25,737 nucleotides of DNA from a virus, in the IMG/VR virus record IMGVR_UViG_3300017706_000238, positions 1 through 25,737 of that record. One strand, 5' to 3'. Under the pieces are notes generated by a model. The model was not told the DNA's origin, searched no databases, and saw nothing but the letters and a program-made list of their open reading frames with translations. Positions within the stretch are counted from its first letter, which is position 1. The number at the start of each line of letters is the position of its first letter. Shown here piece after piece: positions 14,990 through 21,111 of this stretch. A program made the translations under genes and the position numbers.

Positions 14990-15018
14990 TTGACTTGTTG
15001 TGATAACAATGGTATTAT
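14990..15018 (+). promoter_or_regulatory. Sigma70-type promoter with TTGTT-N5-AACAA operator (copy 2)
   Basis: TTGACT (14990-14995), a 17-base spacer, then TATTAT (15013-15018). The spacer contains TTGTTGTGATAACAA (14995-15009), differing at one base from the copy at 13877 and lying at the same distance from the -10 element. Confidence 0.75.
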
Positions 15019-15048
15019 GTATATAGATGATGAGAAAGGTGATTCGCT

Positions 15049-15273
15049 ATGAAAATTCAAAAAGACATTAAAGACGTTAAATTTTACGGTACAGATATGC
15101 CTGTATCGGAGAATATCGTTATGGCATCTGCCGCTGGGTGGTATGTCGGTGCAGTCTGTAAAGATCCAGACTGTGGTGGTATGATTGTGCCTTTTGATAG
15201 GTACAGTGAGTACTTTGCAACGCCTGAAGAGGTTGTAAAATATTATGGAAACTTATTGGTGGAGGCTGCGTAA
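15049..15273 (+). CDS. Small early protein, unknown
   Basis: A 74-residue protein with two Cys (VCKDPDCGG) and a hydrophobic middle (VMASAAGWYVGAV) probably too short for a span. The leader includes GAGAAAGG (15032-15039), complementary over 8 bases to the small-RNA loop, followed by GTGATTCGCT next to the start. It is coupled to the next gene by TAATG. Unknown family. Confidence 0.55.
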   Translation: MKIQKDIKDVKFYGTDMPVSENIVMASAAGWYVGAVCKDPDCGGMIVPFDRYSEYFATPEEVVKYYGNLLVEAA

Positions 15274-15461
15274 TGGTAGAACTTTTAGAAGACATTGAGG
15301 TTTTAGAGAATCTTGTAATTGCCATGAATGAAGGTGCTTCGGATGAGAAGTACATGGCGCTTCATGCTGTTGAAGTTCTTCTTTTGAAGAAAAAAGATAC
15401 CTTCAACCAATTTGAAACTGAAATGGAACAGGAGTGCGATTATGCAAGAACAGGTTATTGA
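15273..15461 (+). CDS. Small acidic helical protein, unknown
   Basis: A 62-residue acidic protein, almost wholly helical (LLEDIEVLENLVIAMNEG, then HAVEVLLLKKK), overlapping the next gene. No motif is recognised. The arrangement suggests translational coupling to its neighbours. Confidence 0.55.
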   Translation: MVELLEDIEVLENLVIAMNEGASDEKYMALHAVEVLLLKKKDTFNQFETEMEQECDYARTGY

Positions 15462-15636
15462 TTTAAATGGGCCTGCTGGTAATGCATTTTTTCTACTCTC
15501 ACGAGCAGGGGATCTTGCAGAACAGTTAGGATTGGATAGTGATGCAATCACAGATGAAATGATAGAAGGTGATTATGAAAACCTTATTTCTGTGTTCACT
15601 AAATATTTTGGAGATTACGTTACATTGGAGCGATAA
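15442..15636 (+). CDS. Conserved small phage protein
   Basis: ATG 15442 is chosen because GGAG lies at 15431-15434. The 64-residue product matches a short phage protein that I recall from many tailed phages, with the pattern GPAGNAFFLLSRAGDLA...LGLD and YFGDYVTLER at the end. It is small, acidic and soluble, of unknown function. Confidence 0.65.
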   Translation: MQEQVIDLNGPAGNAFFLLSRAGDLAEQLGLDSDAITDEMIEGDYENLISVFTKYFGDYVTLER

Positions 15637-15840
15637 ATGACAGCAATTGAACATGCTATTTTAGCAACATCAATACTTGCTGCTTTCTTTTACTACGGAA
15701 AGTACTTAGGTAAAAAACAGGTTGTGGATGAGATAATTGAACACACCCTTGAAACTTTAGAAAAAGGTAACTATATAAAAGTAAAATATCACGGCGACTC
15801 AAAAGAAAAAGAATTAATACCTCTTGACACTGAGTCATAA
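15637..15840 (+). CDS. Small membrane-anchored protein
   Basis: A 67-residue protein with an N-terminal hydrophobic span (residues about 5-27, AILATSILAAFFYYGKYLG) and a charged soluble tail. It begins directly after the previous stop. Its 3' end overlaps the promoter at 15824. It could act on the host inner membrane early in infection. The family is unknown. Confidence 0.55.
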   Translation: MTAIEHAILATSILAAFFYYGKYLGKKQVVDEIIEHTLETLEKGNYIKVKYHGDSKEKELIPLDTES

Positions 15841-15852
15841 ATTTGGTATTAT
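15824..15852 (+). promoter_or_regulatory. Sigma70-type promoter
   Basis: TTGACA (15824-15829), a 17-base spacer, then TATTAT (15847-15852). The TTGACTTGTT-type operator is absent here. The -35 element lies inside the end of the previous gene. GTGATTCGGAGG (15865-15876) follows in the leader. Confidence 0.75.
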
Positions 15853-15892
15853 AGAATGTTGTTCGTGATTCGGAGGTTTAATTGATAATGAC

Positions 15893-16036
15893 ATGATTTA
15901 CAAGACGTTAGAAGAGGCCATTGTGGCTGCAAAAGAGATGTGTCGAGTATTGGACACATATGTAAAAATCACTGAATGTGAAACTGGATATGAACTATTT
16001 GGAACTGGTGATTTTGTATTGGAGATAAAAGAATGA
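15893..16036 (+). CDS. Very small protein (47 residues)
   Basis: ATG 15893 to TGA 16034-16036, overlapping the next ATG (ATGA). An ATG at 15888 is in a frame that stops at once. The GGAGG at 15872-15876 is rather far from the chosen ATG, so an upstream non-ATG start (ATT 15881) cannot be excluded. The product is acidic, with a helical N-terminus and strand-like C-terminus. It is coupled to the lipoprotein gene. Unknown function. Confidence 0.5.
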   Translation: MIYKTLEEAIVAAKEMCRVLDTYVKITECETGYELFGTGDFVLEIKE

Positions 16037-16476
16037 AGAAATTACTTGGTACATCAGCACTCGTTGTTTTGATTGGTTGTCATCCAGCAGCTGCACATGA
16101 AGCACAAGATCATTATAAGTCTGTAACTAAACGTATACCGACTACATATCAATCATGTGAAGTTGTAGATGTTCCTATATATGGACAGACAAGTGGTGGT
16201 GCCTCTGGTGCAGATGTTCTTACTGGTATCATTATCGGTGGTTTACTTGGTAAGGGTGCGTCTGGTAATGACAAAGGTGCAGCTGCTGGTGCAGTGATTG
16301 GTGGTATGGTTGCCGCTGATAAGAAAAAAGGTAATCAACGGATTGTTGGTTATAAACAACAACAAGTTTGTAGAGATGTTACAACATACGATGAAAGTAG
16401 ACACACTATCTATAGTCATTCGACTGTTACATTTACATACGAGGGTAGAACCTATTCCCTGAGATTTCAAAAATAG
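16033..16476 (+). CDS. Glycine-zipper outer-membrane lipoprotein (17 kDa antigen-like)
   Basis: A 147-residue protein with a signal peptide and lipobox LIGC, lipid-modified Cys16 (a cut after AAA near residue 21 is the alternative). Residues about 62-95 form a glycine zipper (LTGIIIGGLLG, then GAAAGAVIGG), as in Rickettsia 17 kDa antigen and related envelope proteins that insert in or tether the outer membrane. The C-terminal half is polar with strands. Expressed from an early promoter, it could alter the host surface, for example in superinfection exclusion. That role is inference. Confidence 0.7.
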   Translation: MKKLLGTSALVVLIGCHPAAAHEAQDHYKSVTKRIPTTYQSCEVVDVPIYGQTSGGASGADVLTGIIIGGLLGKGASGNDKGAAAGAVIGGMVAADKKKGNQRIVGYKQQQVCRDVTTYDESRHTIYSHSTVTFTYEGRTYSLRFQK

Positions 16477-16493
16477 GTACAGTTGGGTTATAA

Positions 16494-16571
16494 CTGCCCT
16501 TAGCTCAGCTGGATTAGAGCAACAGCCTTCTAAGCTGTGGGTCGTAGGTTCGAGTCCTACAGGGCAGGCCA
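16494..16571 (+). tRNA. tRNA-Arg (anticodon UCU)
   Basis: A complete cloverleaf with encoded CCA. The acceptor stem is CTGCCCT/AGGGCAG (7 bp), the D-arm GCTC/GAGC, the anticodon stem ACAGC/GCTGT with loop CTTCTAA (anticodon TCT), the T-arm GTAGG/CCTAC with loop TTCGAGT. The discriminator is G, followed by CCA at 16569-16571. It reads AGA, which is the common Arg codon in these AT-rich phage genes, so it probably supports phage codon use. It lies directly upstream of the phage bS21 gene. Confidence 0.96.
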
Positions 16572-16585
16572 ACTATGAGGAAAAT

Positions 16586-16831
16586 ATGTATAAAAAAAGA
16601 AAAGATAAAGAAACAAATCAAGGTGGATTAACAGTTACAGTTCGTAACGATGATGTTAATGGTGCATTGAGAGTTCTTAAAAAAAGACTTATCAAAGATG
16701 GTTTGTTTCAAGAACTACGAGAACGCTCTTACTTTGAGAGTAAGGGAACGAAGCGCAGAAAAGAAAAGGCTGCAGCTACTCGTAGGTTCAAACGTAAGAT
16801 GTTAAAACGACAGGAAGAGATGGGATACTAG
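16586..16831 (+). CDS. rpsU: Ribosomal protein bS21
   Basis: An 81-residue protein with the bS21 pattern: TVTVRNDDVNGALRVLKKRL, then GLFQELRERSYFESKGTKRR and a long Lys/Arg-rich C-terminal helix. bS21 binds the 30S platform near the 3' end of 16S rRNA and assists Shine-Dalgarno recognition. Phage-encoded bS21 is known from marine phages, including pelagiphages. It begins 14 bases after the tRNA, and the two may be made as one transcript. The N-terminal extension (MYKKRKDKETNQGG) is unusual compared with bacterial bS21. Confidence 0.92.
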   Translation: MYKKRKDKETNQGGLTVTVRNDDVNGALRVLKKRLIKDGLFQELRERSYFESKGTKRRKEKAAATRRFKRKMLKRQEEMGY

Positions 16832-16832
16832 A

Positions 16833-16949
16833 ATGATTGTAACTTGTCCTAAATGTTCAATAATTTATGATGAGGAAAAATATTCTAGTTGTCCTAGATG
16901 TCAGGAACAACAAGATTTTGATAATGGGCCTTGGAAAAAGGATAGGTGA
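16833..16949 (+). CDS. Small zinc-ribbon protein (38 residues)
   Basis: ATG 16833 lies just after the bS21 stop and TGA 16947-16949 is just before the next ATG. The product has CPKC (residues 5-8) and CPRC (residues 20-23) knuckles and a short acidic/basic tail, making a minimal zinc ribbon. Its position beside bS21 raises a possible ribosome or RNA role, but many phages have such small ribbons of unknown use. Confidence 0.65.
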   Translation: MIVTCPKCSIIYDEEKYSSCPRCQEQQDFDNGPWKKDR

Positions 16950-16950
16950 T

Positions 16951-17460
16951 ATGGCACAGCGTACAAAAATTGAGAGTGATAATACAATTCCAAAACCTCG
17001 TAAGAGAAGGAAACCAATGTCTGCTGAACAGAAAGCAGCTGCAGCAGAACGTCTTGCTAAAGCTCGTGAAAAACGACTAAAGGAAAATCCCCCAGAATAT
17101 AAATCAATTCATCCAGACGTTCTTGCTCGTCCAGACTCAGATCCTTGGAATCATAAAAGTGTGAAGAGATGGATTAAGACGCAAAGAGAACTTCTTGCAA
17201 CGGAACGTAAGAATGTTAGACAGAATGTCAAAGGTGCTATTGCTAAAATGAAATCCCACGAAGGTTATGTTCAGAATATGGAAAGATACCTAAAGAGTGG
17301 AATATGGTTAGACTTGTTTTGGGGAGAGTACCAAGAAAAGAAATGTAAGAGTGTTTGTTTAGTGATGGCATATCACCCAGACGGTACACCCAAAAGAACT
17401 GTTGGAATGTGGTATCCAGATATTGGATGTGATTGGACAAGGGAAATGGAAAATGACTAA
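16951..17460 (+). CDS. Conserved T4-like marine phage protein
   Basis: The start is ATG 16951, one base after the previous stop, rather than an earlier in-frame ATG inside the zinc-ribbon gene. The 169-residue product has a basic N-terminal helix (KPRKRRKPMSAEQKAAAAERL), then a conserved core (NHKSVKRWIKTQRELL, YLKSGIWLDLFWGEY) that I recall from T4-like cyanophages. It is coupled to the next gene. The basic helix suggests nucleic-acid contact. Its place near RNase H recalls the T4 region containing late-transcription genes 33 and 59, but I cannot assign either. Confidence 0.6.
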   Translation: MAQRTKIESDNTIPKPRKRRKPMSAEQKAAAAERLAKAREKRLKENPPEYKSIHPDVLARPDSDPWNHKSVKRWIKTQRELLATERKNVRQNVKGAIAKMKSHEGYVQNMERYLKSGIWLDLFWGEYQEKKCKSVCLVMAYHPDGTPKRTVGMWYPDIGCDWTREMEND

Positions 17461-17848
17461 TGATAATGAAAACCCTGAGAGTAATATAATAAAGTTCCCT
17501 AAAAATAATCCAAAGGTTGCAATTAAAATTGATAATAAAGCTCACGAGATTCGTGAGAATATTATCTTTACTGAAAATCTATGTGAAGCTTTGGTAGTAA
17601 ACATGATACATAACATGTCAGAAAATGGCATGAATGTAGATGGTGAAAACTTTATTAGAGACACTTCTGTAATAATAGAACTAGTTAAGTCTACAATCTA
17701 CAGAGACTTGGGTATGATACATCCGCTTCAAGAACTTGTTGAAACGCTTACCACTGTGATAAAGGATAATGATGGTGTAGCATATGATGTTGACTTAGAA
17801 GGTTTGGCAAAATTATTAGAAGAAATAGATAAACCTATTGACAATTAA
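17453..17848 (+). CDS. Conserved T4-like phage protein, possible transcription or replication accessory
   Basis: ATG 17453 overlaps the upstream stop and gives 131 residues. The polar N-terminus is followed by helical segments (NLCEALVVNMIHNMSENG, FIRDTSVIIELVKSTIYRDL) of a kind found in T4-like marine phages next to rnh. The T4 order 33-dsbA-rnh makes a late-transcription accessory role conceivable, but I see no diagnostic motif. Acidic overall, no catalytic residues. Confidence 0.5.
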   Translation: MTNDNENPESNIIKFPKNNPKVAIKIDNKAHEIRENIIFTENLCEALVVNMIHNMSENGMNVDGENFIRDTSVIIELVKSTIYRDLGMIHPLQELVETLTTVIKDNDGVAYDVDLEGLAKLLEEIDKPIDN

Positions 17849-17866
17849 TGATTTTTGTAGTACTAT
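17838..17866 (+). promoter_or_regulatory. Sigma70-type promoter for rnh
   Basis: TTGACA (17838-17843), a 17-base spacer, then TACTAT (17861-17866). It overlaps the end of the previous gene. An AAGGTG ribosome binding site and the rnh ATG at 17891 follow. Confidence 0.7.
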
Positions 17867-17890
17867 ATAATACTATAAAAAGGTGAATAT

Positions 17891-18751
17891 ATGATATTAG
17901 TTGATATGAACCAAGTCACAATCAGTAATCTTATGATGCAGATTGGTTCTAAAAGAAAAAATGATGTTGATGAAAATCTAGTTCGCCATATGGTATTGAA
18001 CTCACTTAGAATGTATCGTTCTAGGTTTAGTGAAGAATATGGAGAACTTGTTCTTTGTTACGATAGTAAGAAGTATTGGAGAAGAGACTATTTTCCAAAC
18101 TACAAATCTAATCGTAAGAAAGATAGAGAAGCTTCTGGATTAGATTGGAATCTAATCTTTGAAACTCTCAACAACATTCGTGACGAAATAAAAGATAATT
18201 TCCCATACAAAGTTTTAGAAGTAGAAGGTGCAGAAGCAGATGATTGTATCGCTGCTGTGGTACAACATATTGCTGTTACACCATCTGAGTATGAGAAGGT
18301 TCTAATTCTTTCTGGAGACAAAGACTTTATTCAGTTGCAAAAACACAGTTTTGTAAAACAATTTTCGCCTGTGTTGAAAAAGTTTGTAAGTGGTATAGAT
18401 CCAGATATATATATTAGAGAACATATATTGAAGGGTGATAGAAGTGATGGAGTTCCTAATTTCTTATCATCAGACAATACGTTTGTAGATGAGTTACGAC
18501 AGAAGCCTTTGTCCAAGAAAAAACTGGAGACTTGGATTGACCTTGACCCAGAAGATTATTGTACTGAAGACATGATGCGTAACTATCAACGTAACAAAGT
18601 TTTGATTGACTTGGAACAGATTCCAAGAGAACTGAAGGTAGAGATACTAGAACAATATCAGTTACCACCAAAAGGTGAACGATCAAAACTGTTAAATTAT
18701 TTTATTAAAAAGAGATTGAAAAATCTTATGAATGACATTGGAGATTTTTAA
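17891..18751 (+). CDS. rnh: RNase H, T4 rnh-type 5' nuclease
   Basis: A 286-residue member of the FEN-1/T4 RNase H family. Metal-binding acidic residues are D5, D58, the VEGAEADDC cluster (E112, E115, D117, D118), SGDKD (D143, D145) and GDRSDGVPNF (D183, D186). The YWRRDYFPNYKSNRKKDR segment after residue 61 is typical of this group and forms the DNA-binding arch. It removes RNA primers and flaps from Okazaki fragments in the phage replisome. Length matches T4 RNase H. Confidence 0.92.
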   Translation: MILVDMNQVTISNLMMQIGSKRKNDVDENLVRHMVLNSLRMYRSRFSEEYGELVLCYDSKKYWRRDYFPNYKSNRKKDREASGLDWNLIFETLNNIRDEIKDNFPYKVLEVEGAEADDCIAAVVQHIAVTPSEYEKVLILSGDKDFIQLQKHSFVKQFSPVLKKFVSGIDPDIYIREHILKGDRSDGVPNFLSSDNTFVDELRQKPLSKKKLETWIDLDPEDYCTEDMMRNYQRNKVLIDLEQIPRELKVEILEQYQLPPKGERSKLLNYFIKKRLKNLMNDIGDF

Positions 18752-18752
18752 T

Positions 18753-19208
18753 ATGGCACAGTCCACATACACACCTCTACTATCTGAGGTTTTAAGAAAA
18801 GTGCATAATGCAAAAACAAAAGATAAAAAGGTTGCAATCCTAAAAGAACACGATTGCGATCCACTACGAATGGTAATCAAATCATCGTTTGATCCTAAAA
18901 TCGAATGGTTGATTCCAGAAGGAGAAGTTCCCTTCAAAGCAAATGAAGCTGAAGAAGGAACAGAACATACAGTACTACGCAGAGAAGCAAGGAAACTGTA
19001 TCGTTTTATAAAGGGTGGAGATAATACTCTAGTTGGTTTTAAACGTGAGAATATGTTTATTCAATTATTAGAAGGACTTCACAAATCAGAAGCGCAATTA
19101 ATAGTTGATGCTAAAGATAAAAAATTACATCAAACTTACAAAGGACTTTCAACAACTGTTGTTAAGGAAGCGTTTGGATGGAATGATGAATTTATGAAAC
19201 AAGAATAG
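18753..19208 (+). CDS. Conserved T4-like phage protein (DUF6433-like)
   Basis: ATG 18753 is preferred; the upstream in-frame ATG lies inside rnh. The 151-residue product has the pattern PLLSEVLRKVHNAKTK, VIKSSFDPKIEWLIP, and KLYRFIKGGDNTL, followed by FIQLLEGLHKSEA, which I recall from T4-like cyanophages as DUF6433 (number from memory). Helical, soluble. Position after rnh is conserved in such phages and suggests a replication role, still unproven. Confidence 0.65.
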   Translation: MAQSTYTPLLSEVLRKVHNAKTKDKKVAILKEHDCDPLRMVIKSSFDPKIEWLIPEGEVPFKANEAEEGTEHTVLRREARKLYRFIKGGDNTLVGFKRENMFIQLLEGLHKSEAQLIVDAKDKKLHQTYKGLSTTVVKEAFGWNDEFMKQE

Positions 19209-19216
19209 GAAAAGAT

Positions 19217-20089
19217 ATGAGCTTTGAATTCGATTTTACTAAAGGACATCTCGCAGAAATCATATCTGCTGATGCTGATGATTGGTATGATGCACTGTGC
19301 GAACTGTTACCAAAATACGGTATCACAACAGAACGTAGAGTTGCACACTTTTTAAGTCAGTGTGCCCACGAATCTGGTGGGTTCAAACGATTAGAAGAAA
19401 ATCTAAACTATAGTGCAAAGGCGCTTCGTGCAGTCTTTGGACGATACTTTGGTAACTCACCTAAACGTGATGCAGATGAATATCACCGTAAACCAGAAAT
19501 GATTGCAAACTATGTGTACATGGACGAATATCGTAAGTACAAAATGGGCAACGTCAATGAAGGTGATGGTTGGTTGTTCAGAGGCAGAGGCCTAAAACAA
19601 TTAACAGGTAGACATAACTATACCAAGTTTGGTGAAAGTATTGATATGAGTGCAGAACAAGCAGCAGAGTATGTTGCAACACCAGCTGGTGCAATTGAAT
19701 CTGCATGTTGGTTTTGGGATGCAAATAATCTGAATGATATCGCTGATACAGACAATGTTGTGAAAATGACTAAGAAGATCAACGGTGGCAATATTGGATT
19801 AGAGGATAGACAAAAACGATACTCTCATGCAATGGAAGTACTAGGTATGAGTGTAGAGGATTTAGGTGCAGACGATAGTTCTGTGGAAGATATCCTTGAC
19901 GATATTGGTGTTTTAAGAAAAGGTGCAAAAGGCGAAGGTGTCAAACTTATGCAAGAAGCATTAGGTATTGGTGCAGATGGAGACTTTGGGCCAGGCACAG
20001 AACGTGCATTAAAAGAATGGCAATCAGCAAATGGTTTGGTTGCAGATGGAGTGGCAGGAACTGCTACTTTTGAAAAACTATTTGACTAA
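19217..20089 (+). CDS. Endolysin: GH19 lysozyme/chitinase plus peptidoglycan-binding domain
   Basis: A 290-residue wall hydrolase. Residues about 40-210 are a glycoside hydrolase family 19-type domain with catalytic E52 in QCAHESGGF and the conserved RGRGLKQLTGRHNY (residues 122-135). The C-terminal region from about 232 (LRKGAKGEGVKLMQEALG, then DGDFGPGTERALKEWQ) is a PG_binding_1 domain. It cuts the glycan chain of peptidoglycan. No signal peptide is present, so a holin or membrane damage must release it. A small-RNA-like element follows. Confidence 0.9.
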   Translation: MSFEFDFTKGHLAEIISADADDWYDALCELLPKYGITTERRVAHFLSQCAHESGGFKRLEENLNYSAKALRAVFGRYFGNSPKRDADEYHRKPEMIANYVYMDEYRKYKMGNVNEGDGWLFRGRGLKQLTGRHNYTKFGESIDMSAEQAAEYVATPAGAIESACWFWDANNLNDIADTDNVVKMTKKINGGNIGLEDRQKRYSHAMEVLGMSVEDLGADDSSVEDILDDIGVLRKGAKGEGVKLMQEALGIGADGDFGPGTERALKEWQSANGLVADGVAGTATFEKLFD

Positions 20090-20095
20090 AACTTA

Positions 20096-20124
20096 TTGAC
20101 TCTATGGTATCTTAGTGGTATTAT
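20096..20124 (+). promoter_or_regulatory. Sigma70-type promoter of the putative small RNA
   Basis: TTGACT (20096-20101), a 17-base spacer, then TATTAT (20119-20124). The predicted start near 20131 coincides with the first bases of a 16-bp hairpin, so the transcript is a structured RNA and no coding frame with a ribosome binding site follows. Confidence 0.75.
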
Positions 20125-20130
20125 AGAATC

Positions 20131-20198
20131 ATTGGTGAGGGGCAACTTCCTTTCTCTCTCAACTCTCTCAATAGAGTTGCTCCTCACCAAACTTTTTT
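20131..20198 (+). ncRNA. Putative small regulatory RNA with anti-SD-like loop
   Basis: Right after its promoter, TTGGTGAGGGGCAACT (20132-20147) pairs with AGTTGCTCCTCACCAA (20175-20190), a 16-bp stem with one G-U. A T-run (20193-20198) follows, so the RNA would be about 65 nt and self-terminating. A second terminator at 20201 backs this up. The 27-base loop (20148-20174) is pyrimidine-rich. It contains TCCTTTCT, identical (from memory) to the 3' tail of alphaproteobacterial 16S rRNA, and CCTTTCTCTCT, which is complementary to the ribosome binding region at 13913-13923. Function is inference. Confidence 0.65.
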
Positions 20199-20200
20199 CT

Positions 20201-20230
20201 AAGTTCTTGATTTTCAAGAACTTTTTTTTT
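20201..20230 (+). terminator. Rho-independent terminator (cassette copy 2)
   Basis: AAGTTCTTGA (20201-20210) pairs with TCAAGAACTT (20214-20223) around TTT, followed by a long T-run. It is nearly the same as the terminator at 13822, and like it is followed closely by a promoter with the TTGTT-N5-AACAA spacer. Confidence 0.85.
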
Positions 20231-20240
20231 ACTTTTTCTC

Positions 20241-20269
20241 TTGACTTTTGTTGTAATAACAAGTATACT
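20241..20269 (+). promoter_or_regulatory. Sigma70-type promoter with TTGTT-N5-AACAA operator (copy 3)
   Basis: TTGACT (20241-20246), a 17-base spacer, then TATACT (20264-20269). The spacer contains TTGTTGTAATAACAA (20248-20262). GTGATTCGGAGAG (20279-20291) then gives the ribosome binding site for the metalloprotease gene. Confidence 0.75.
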
Positions 20270-20294
20270 ATTAGTATAGTGATTCGGAGAGATT

Positions 20295-20714
20295 ATGAAT
20301 TATATTGAAATAAACGGTGGTAACAAATACCAAAAGAAAGTTGCTTATAATGTTATCGACACGATGATTAAAGCTCTTATGCCTCGTATGAGAACTTTAG
20401 ACATTACTGTTAACATTCGTAAGTTTACTGATGATGCTATCGGTTACTGCATGATGGAAGATACTAATCGTGAGTTTGAGATTGAGGTTAGTAAGGACTT
20501 ATCCTTGAAAGATTTTGTCACTGCATTGTGTCACGAAATGGTACATGCAAAACAGTACGCTCGTAATGAGATGAGTGGTAACATTACTGACAGACATTGG
20601 AAAAGGTCTACAGTTGCAGACTCAGTTAGTTATTGGGATTTGCCTTGGGAGAAAGAGGCATACCGAATGGAAGATAAACTTGCTCAATTAGTTTGGGAAT
20701 CAAACATACTTTAG
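20295..20714 (+). CDS. SprT-like zinc metalloprotease
   Basis: A 139-residue protein with the zinc-binding motif H80-E-M-V-H84, catalytic E81, and a downstream Glu (E119 or E121, in the segment DLPWEKEAYRME) as probable third ligand, as in SprT/gluzincin minimal proteases found in phages. It lies under the third operator-containing promoter, so it is probably an early product cutting a host protein, perhaps one on DNA. No signal peptide, so cytoplasmic. The protease call is good, the target unknown. Confidence 0.8.
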   Translation: MNYIEINGGNKYQKKVAYNVIDTMIKALMPRMRTLDITVNIRKFTDDAIGYCMMEDTNREFEIEVSKDLSLKDFVTALCHEMVHAKQYARNEMSGNITDRHWKRSTVADSVSYWDLPWEKEAYRMEDKLAQLVWESNIL

Positions 20715-20717
20715 CTC

Positions 20718-20746
20718 TTGACAATTGACGAATCAACAGTTATAAT
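20718..20746 (+). promoter_or_regulatory. Consensus sigma70 promoter
   Basis: TTGACA (20718-20723), a 17-base spacer, then TATAAT (20741-20746), a perfect match at both elements. The spacer holds a different small palindrome, TTGA-CGAA-TCAA (20725-20736). It drives the genes from 20779. Confidence 0.8.
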
Positions 20747-20778
20747 TAGTATGTAGAATGAAAAGAGAGGAATATATT

Positions 20779-21111
20779 ATGACACAAGTAGCAGTTATTC
20801 ACGCAGCGTTTGAGGAAACACCACATACAGTTGCTTTTGTAGATGTGCCTGATTTACCATCAGATAAAGAAAAACTTGAATATGCATATCGTTGGACAAA
20901 TAACGTAATGGGTTCTTGGAGTATCAAAGAAGAATACTTTGAGGATGGTGAAAAGAATGGTGACTATAATCCAAACGTCACTGTTATGGCTCCACTTAAA
21001 GAAGTGGATGGACAAACATATGGTTTACGTTCTACAAGTATGAACGACCAAATGTTATTGGGTACTACAAAGTACAAAGTTGCAATGCTAGGTTTTGAGG
21101 AGATTGTATAA
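20779..21111 (+). CDS. Conserved phage early protein, unknown function
   Basis: ATG 20779 lies 9 bases after an AGAGAGGA ribosome binding site and is preferred to the ATG at 20758, which lies upstream of that site. The 110-residue product has a pattern widespread in tailed phages: AYRWTNNVMGSWSIKE, then TVMAP, GLRSTSMNDQMLL and KYKVAMLGF. I do not know its function. It is coupled to the next gene by TAATG. Confidence 0.65.
   Translation: MTQVAVIHAAFEETPHTVAFVDVPDLPSDKEKLEYAYRWTNNVMGSWSIKEEYFEDGEKNGDYNPNVTVMAPLKEVDGQTYGLRSTSMNDQMLLGTTKYKVAMLGFEEIV

Noticed and set aside
16243-16572. Antisense 109-residue frame over the lipoprotein and tRNA
   Set aside because: It runs through the complement of a full tRNA and a well-supported gene on the other strand, and all other genes in the window are on the + strand.
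16951-17848. Assignment of these two genes to T4 33 or 59
   Set aside because: Gene order next to rnh is suggestive, but I see no diagnostic sequence, so they are left as conserved proteins.
20096-20308. Possible 70-residue protein across the small-RNA hairpin
   Set aside because: It starts at a TTG inside the -35 element, has no ribosome binding site, crosses two terminators and a promoter, and overlaps the metalloprotease start. The structured RNA explains the region better.
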